Below are positions 26,001 to 32,000 of a DNA stretch of 64,000 nt, in pieces. A program made the translations under genes and the position numbers. The stretch is taken from assembly GCA_022414725.1 (NCBI GenBank), contig CM039463.1, positions 83,478,172-83,542,171 on the forward strand, written 5' to 3'. Under the pieces are notes generated by a model. The model saw only the letters and a program-made list of their open reading frames with translations, made no database searches and was not told where the DNA came from. The first letter of the stretch is position 1, and each line of letters begins with the position of its first letter. The stretch comes from Microglena sp. YARC. Taxonomy: Eukaryota; Chlorophyta; Chlorophyceae; Chlamydomonadales; Chlamydomonadaceae.

Positions 26001-29000
26001 CTTCTCCTTGCAAGATTATGAGCATGACGTAGCTCCTGTGGCTGGGCAGCTCGTTCCCTACTCCTTGCGAGATTATGAGCATGACGTAGGTCCTCTGGCA
26101 GGGCAGCATAGTCTTCACGCCTGGCTTGGTTAGTAGCTTCGCGTTCCTCCTCAGGCAAGGCAGCACGTTCTTGACGCCTTGCGAGATTATCAGCATGACG
26201 TTGCTCCTCGGATCGGGCAGCGCGGGCATCACATCGACGCTTGTTGGCTATGTCCCTGTCTTCCTTGCTCAGGCAAGCTCGCTTTGAGCGCTGGCTGGCG
26301 GTGTTGCGGGCCCTCCTGTCCATTAGGACCGTTGGCACTATCATGGTCGCATGCTCCGTGAAGAATCAATGAAATGAAACGATTATTCTGAGCGCCAGAC
26401 AAAGCGAGGGTCAGCAGATGACCTCCGAGGAGAGAATCTTCTGGATCTAAATTGCTTGTAGTCATAGTATGGGAGGCAAATGTGAGGATGGAATGAGCGC
26501 GCGCGCTTAGCCTTGCACATCTGCAGTTTCGGTATTTGAAAATTTCGCTGGGCGGGGTGTTGCAAGTTGGGTTTGACGGAAAGTCGGTTGCAAGTCGGTT
26601 ACACTTCGCACGCCCATGGCACGTGGGTACGCGATGATGACACCACCACGACCACGACCATGATTTATTTATATATAGAGAGAGATATAGATATATAGAT
26701 ATACTAGTACGGTAGCCCGTGTGGCCTGTGGCCACACCAACACACACCCCGCACTCTCAGACGCACACCTCTTCTCTCCACCTTTTCCCCTTCTACTTAA
26801 GCTGTGGCCTACCCCCTGTCATACACGTATTCCATCATCCCCCCCCCCCCCACACACACATACAGACCCACAGCATCCTCCACTTCCCCCGGCCTCTTCC
26901 TACCCAATCCACACACACTCTCTTTCTCTCACCTTCGCCCCCAAAAGCCACCCTTCCCACAACCATCAACACGCACACACACTCTCCTCCTCCCTACCTC
27001 ATACCCTTCACTCCGGCTGCGGGATTTAATCTTGCAGAAAGAGGGGAAAGTGCAGACCAACAACTTGGGAACGCTCACATCCCGATCGCCCCGAGAACAC
27101 CGGACCAGTGCAATTCCAGTTTCATCTTATCGTGCAGTGCCCCGGTTGATACTCGGTCAAGTCTTGGAACGGCACAAATCGTATGTCACGATAATCGATA
27201 CAAAGAAAAGAGCTTTCAGATAAGGGATGATAGGTGCAAGCGCGAGAGTGTGCAGAGGGACGGAATGGCCGTGGCGATCTGAACAAAGTCGAATTAATCG
27301 CAACAACCAGCCAACAATGACGAAGGCGATGCGATGGCATGGCGAAAGTGCGCATGCGTGAGATGAACGGTGGCAACGCTCGCAGGCGGAGAAAAAAGCA
27401 TGACGATCTGAAGGTCTGGCTTGATTATGAGTCTGGCGTAACTCCTGAGGTTGGAAAGCAAAGTCTTCACGCCTGGCTTGGTTAAGAGCAGCTTAGCAGC
27501 TTCGCGTTCATCCTGAGGCATGGGATCGCGTTGTTCACGTCCGGCTTGATTATGAGCCTGGCGTAACTCCTGGGGTCGGGCAGCGTGGGCATCATGTCGG
27601 CTCTTGTTGGCTCTTCCCGGCTCTGTCCAGTTCTTCCTTGCTCATGCAAGCTCGCTTTGAGCGCTGGCTGGCGGTGTTGCGGGCCCTCCTGTCCATTAGG
27701 ACCGTTGGCATGCATCATGGTCGCATGCCCCGTGAGGAAGCAATGAACTGAAACGATTATTCTGAGCGCCATACAAAGCGAGGGTCACCAGATGACCTCC
27801 GAGGAGAGGATCTTCTGGATCTAAATTGCTTGCAGTCATAGTATGGGAGGCAAAGCAAATGTGGCGATGAAATCAGCGCGCGCGCTTAGCTTTGCGCATC
27901 AGCAGTTTCGGTATTTGAAAATTTCGCTGGCCGGGGTGTTGCGAGTTGGGTTTGACGTAAAGTCGGTTGCAAGTCGGTTACACTTCGCACGCCCATGGCA
28001 CGTGGGTACGCGATGATGACACCACCACGACCACGACCATGATTTCTTTATATATATAGATCTCTATATAGATCGATGCCTCTCCCTACCTATATTAAGT
28101 TCATATGATGAAACCAGAAATAGCCTGAAATTCACTGAAATAACCTGAAATAATCTGAAAAGGCCAGGAATAGCCTGGAATAGCCTGGAATAACCTAAAG
28201 TAGCCACAAACAGCCTGAAAGAGCCTGGAATAGCCTGACATGTGGTGCTATTAATCCTATATTAAGTTAATATAATGAACATAATATGATTATTATATAT
28301 TTACATCATCAGGGTGGCAGCAACATGGTATGAATCAAATATTAAGTTAAAATGATGAAACCCAAAATAGCCTGAAATAACCCGGAATAGGCTGGAATAG
28401 CCTTAAATAGCCTAATATGGCCTGGAAAAACCTTAAATAGCCGAAAACGGCCTGAAAGAGCCTGGAATTATGATGATATTAATCATATATTAAGTTAATA
28501 TGATGAACTTTAATATATGATTGAGGGGGCCCACAAGATGTTATCAATCCCATATTAAGTTAACATGATGAACTTTAAAATATGATAGACATCAGGGGCC
28601 CCACAAGATGTTATTGCTCCTATGTTAAGTTAACACGATGAACTTTAAAATATGATTGACATCAGGGGGCCTACAAGATGATATTGCTCCTATATTAAGT
28701 GAACATGATTAACGTAGTATGATTGACATCAGGTCCTGCAAGATGATATACATCACATACCAGTATTAAGTTAATATGATGAAAACCCCAATAGCCTGAA
28801 ATAACCTGAAATAGCCTGGAATAGCCTGGAATAACCTTCTTACCTTAAATAGCCTAAAACGGCGTGAAATAGCCTGGCAGAGCCTGGAAGAGCCCGGAAA
28901 TGTGATTGACATCAGGGGGCCTGCAAGAAGTTGCTCGAATACCGCAACACTCATTTCGGGGCCTAAATGATTAAACTTGTGTCTCTTGAGCACCAAACGG

Positions 29001-32000
29001 CAATACGATTTACTTTGTGCCTATTGAGCAGCAAACGGCAATACGATTTATTTTGTGCCTATTGAGCAGCAAATGGCAATATGATTAACTTTGTGTCTAT
29101 TGAGCAGCAAATGGCAATATGATTAACTTTGTGTCTATTGAGCAGCAAATGGCAATATGATTAACTTTGTGTCTATTGAGCAGCAAATGGCAATATGATT
29201 AACTTTGTGTCTATTGAGCAGCAAATGGCAATATGATTAACTTTGTGTCTATTGAGCAGCAAATGGCAATATGATTAACTTTGTGTCTATTGAGCAGCAA
29301 ATGGCAATATGATTAACTTTGTGTCTATTGAGCAGCAAATGGTAATATGATTAACTTTGTATCTCTGAAGTAGCAAACGGCAATTTGATATGGTGTCATC
29401 ATATAATATCATGTCATCATATAATATCATATGATGATGCCAGTTTGACTAGGCTAAAGTTACCATTTATATGTACGATATCATATGATGCAATTTATAC
29501 GGTATCATATGATATCATTCTCGCCTTCTGTCAACATCATATTATATTATACTCGCCTTCCGTCAACATCATATGATATCATTCTCGCCCTCGGTCAACA
29601 TCATATATTATGATACCCGCCTTTGTTCAACATCATATGATATCATACTCGCCTTCCGTCGACATCATATGATATCATACACACCTTTGGTAAACATCAT
29701 ATGATATCATAGTCGCCTTTGGTCAACATCATGTGATATCATACTCGCCCTCGGTCAACATCATATGATATTATACTCGCCTTTGGTCAACATCATTTGA
29801 TATCATACTCGCCCTCGGTCAACATCATATGATATCATTCTCGCCTTCTGTCAACATCATATGATACCATACTCGCCTTTTGTCAACATTTGTCAACCCT
29901 AAACCCTAAACCCTAAACCCTAAACCCTTTTGTCAACATCATATATTATGATACACGCCTTTGTTCAACATCATATGATATCGTACTCGCCTTTGGTCGA
30001 CATCATATGATATCATACCCGCCTTTGGTAAACATCATATGATATCATAGTCGCCTTTGGTCAACATCATATGATACTATACTAGCCATTGGTCAACATC
30101 ATATGATATCATACTCGCCTTTGGTCAACATCATGTGATACCATACTCGCCATTTGTCAACATCATATGATATCATACTCGCCTTTGGTCAACATTATGT
30201 GATACCATACTCGCCTTTGGTCAACATCATATGATACCATACTCGCCATTTGTCAACATCATATGATATCATACTCGCCTTTGGTCAACATCATATGATA
30301 TGCTTGTCCCTGTCTTTTATCAGGTGAAGCAAGAGGAGGTGACAGAGGCCAATGGGTGGAGTGCTCGCATGGTGAATGAATCACCTGTCCTGAGGACAGT
30401 TGAAAAGAAACATGTCGGAACTGTGAAGGAGTATTTTGATGCACATAACCAGGTATGCTGTTTGGGGTTTGATTGTTTGAGATATGCTTGTTTGGGGCCT
30501 GGTTTGGAGTATGCTTGTTTGGGGTATGATTGTTCAGGGTTCAGTTCATCAGTGCTTGAGGACAGTTGAGAAGAAACATGGCAAAATGGTGAAGGAGTCT
30601 TTTGATGCAAATAAACCGGTATGCTGCTTGGGGTATGATTGTTTGGGGTTGTGTTCATCAGTGCTTGAGGACAGGTGAGAAGAAACATGGCAAAATTGTG
30701 AAGGATCATTTTGATGCACATTACCAGGCATACTGTTTGAGGTATGATTGTTCGGGGTTCACTTCATCGGTGCTTGAGGACAGTTGAGAAGAAACATGGC
30801 AAAATTGTGAAGGATCATTTGGATGCACATTACCAGGCATACTGTTTGGGGTGTGATTGTTTGGGGGCTGGTTTGGGGCTCGCTTGTTTGGGGTATGATT
30901 ATTTGGCGTATGATTGTTTAGGGTATGTTTTGGGGGGTATGATTATCTGGGGTATGATGTTTGGGGTATGATTGTTCGGGGTTCAGTTCATCAGTGCTTG
31001 AGGACAGTTGAGAAGAAACATGTTGGAATTGTGAAGGGGGTTTTTGATGCACATTACCAGGCATTCTGTTTGGGGTATGATTGTTCGGGGTTCAGTCCAT
31101 CAGTGCTTTTTCTGTCTAGCCCTTCCTGATCAGGATACTACTTCTTGCCAAATTGGTGAGCGCGTAAAGCTCACAAACGTCAAATTGGTCAGCGCTTTTT
31201 AGTGCAAAAAGCGCAAAAACTGCGCGCTGCGCCCACAGGGGGTTGAAAAACTGCGCGAAACGCGCAGAGGGGCTCAAAAAGGCAACGCGGCAACGCGCTA
31301 CTGCGCGCGCTTAGTAGTACCCTGCTCCTGATATCATGGTTGGGCAGGTCTTTTTAGCCTATTTGGCTACCCCTGGACTGTAACAAAATACCACCGGGTC
31401 AGCTGTAGGTTTGTATATATGGATGAGTGTTACAGATGTAGATAATGTATGATGTTACAGATGTAGATAATGTATGTTGTTACTGATGTAGATAATGTAT
31501 GATGTTACAGATGTAGATAATGTATGATGTTACTGATGTAGATAATGTATGATGTTACAGATGTAGATAATGTATGATGTTACAGATGTAGATAATGTAT
31601 GATGTTACAGATGTAGATAATGTATGATGTTACAGATGTAGATAATGTATGATGTTACAGATGTAGATAATGTATGATGTTACAGATGTAGATAATGTAT
31701 GATGTTACAGTCCAGGGGTAGCCAAATGGGCTGAAGGACCTGTCCAACCATGATATCTGGAGGGGCTAGACAGAAAAGGCACTGATGAATGAGACCGTTG
31801 GCTGGCGTGTCAGGCTTCGACTCGGTCACACGTTGGTCGCACAAACCAACAAACGGACAACGGGGTGATTCTGGGGGCTCCCACCCCCCAGAAGGGGGGC
31901 CTCCGTCAAAAAATAAAGTTGTGTGTAACAAGTTACACAACATTAAACTATGACCAGGGTACTACTTCTTGCCAAATTAGTCAGCGCGTAAAGCGCACAA

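Noticed and set aside
29380..30305. Regular 38-bp repeats resembling a CRISPR array
   Set aside because: No unique spacers between repeats, eukaryotic context, and the unit derives from a dispersed element.
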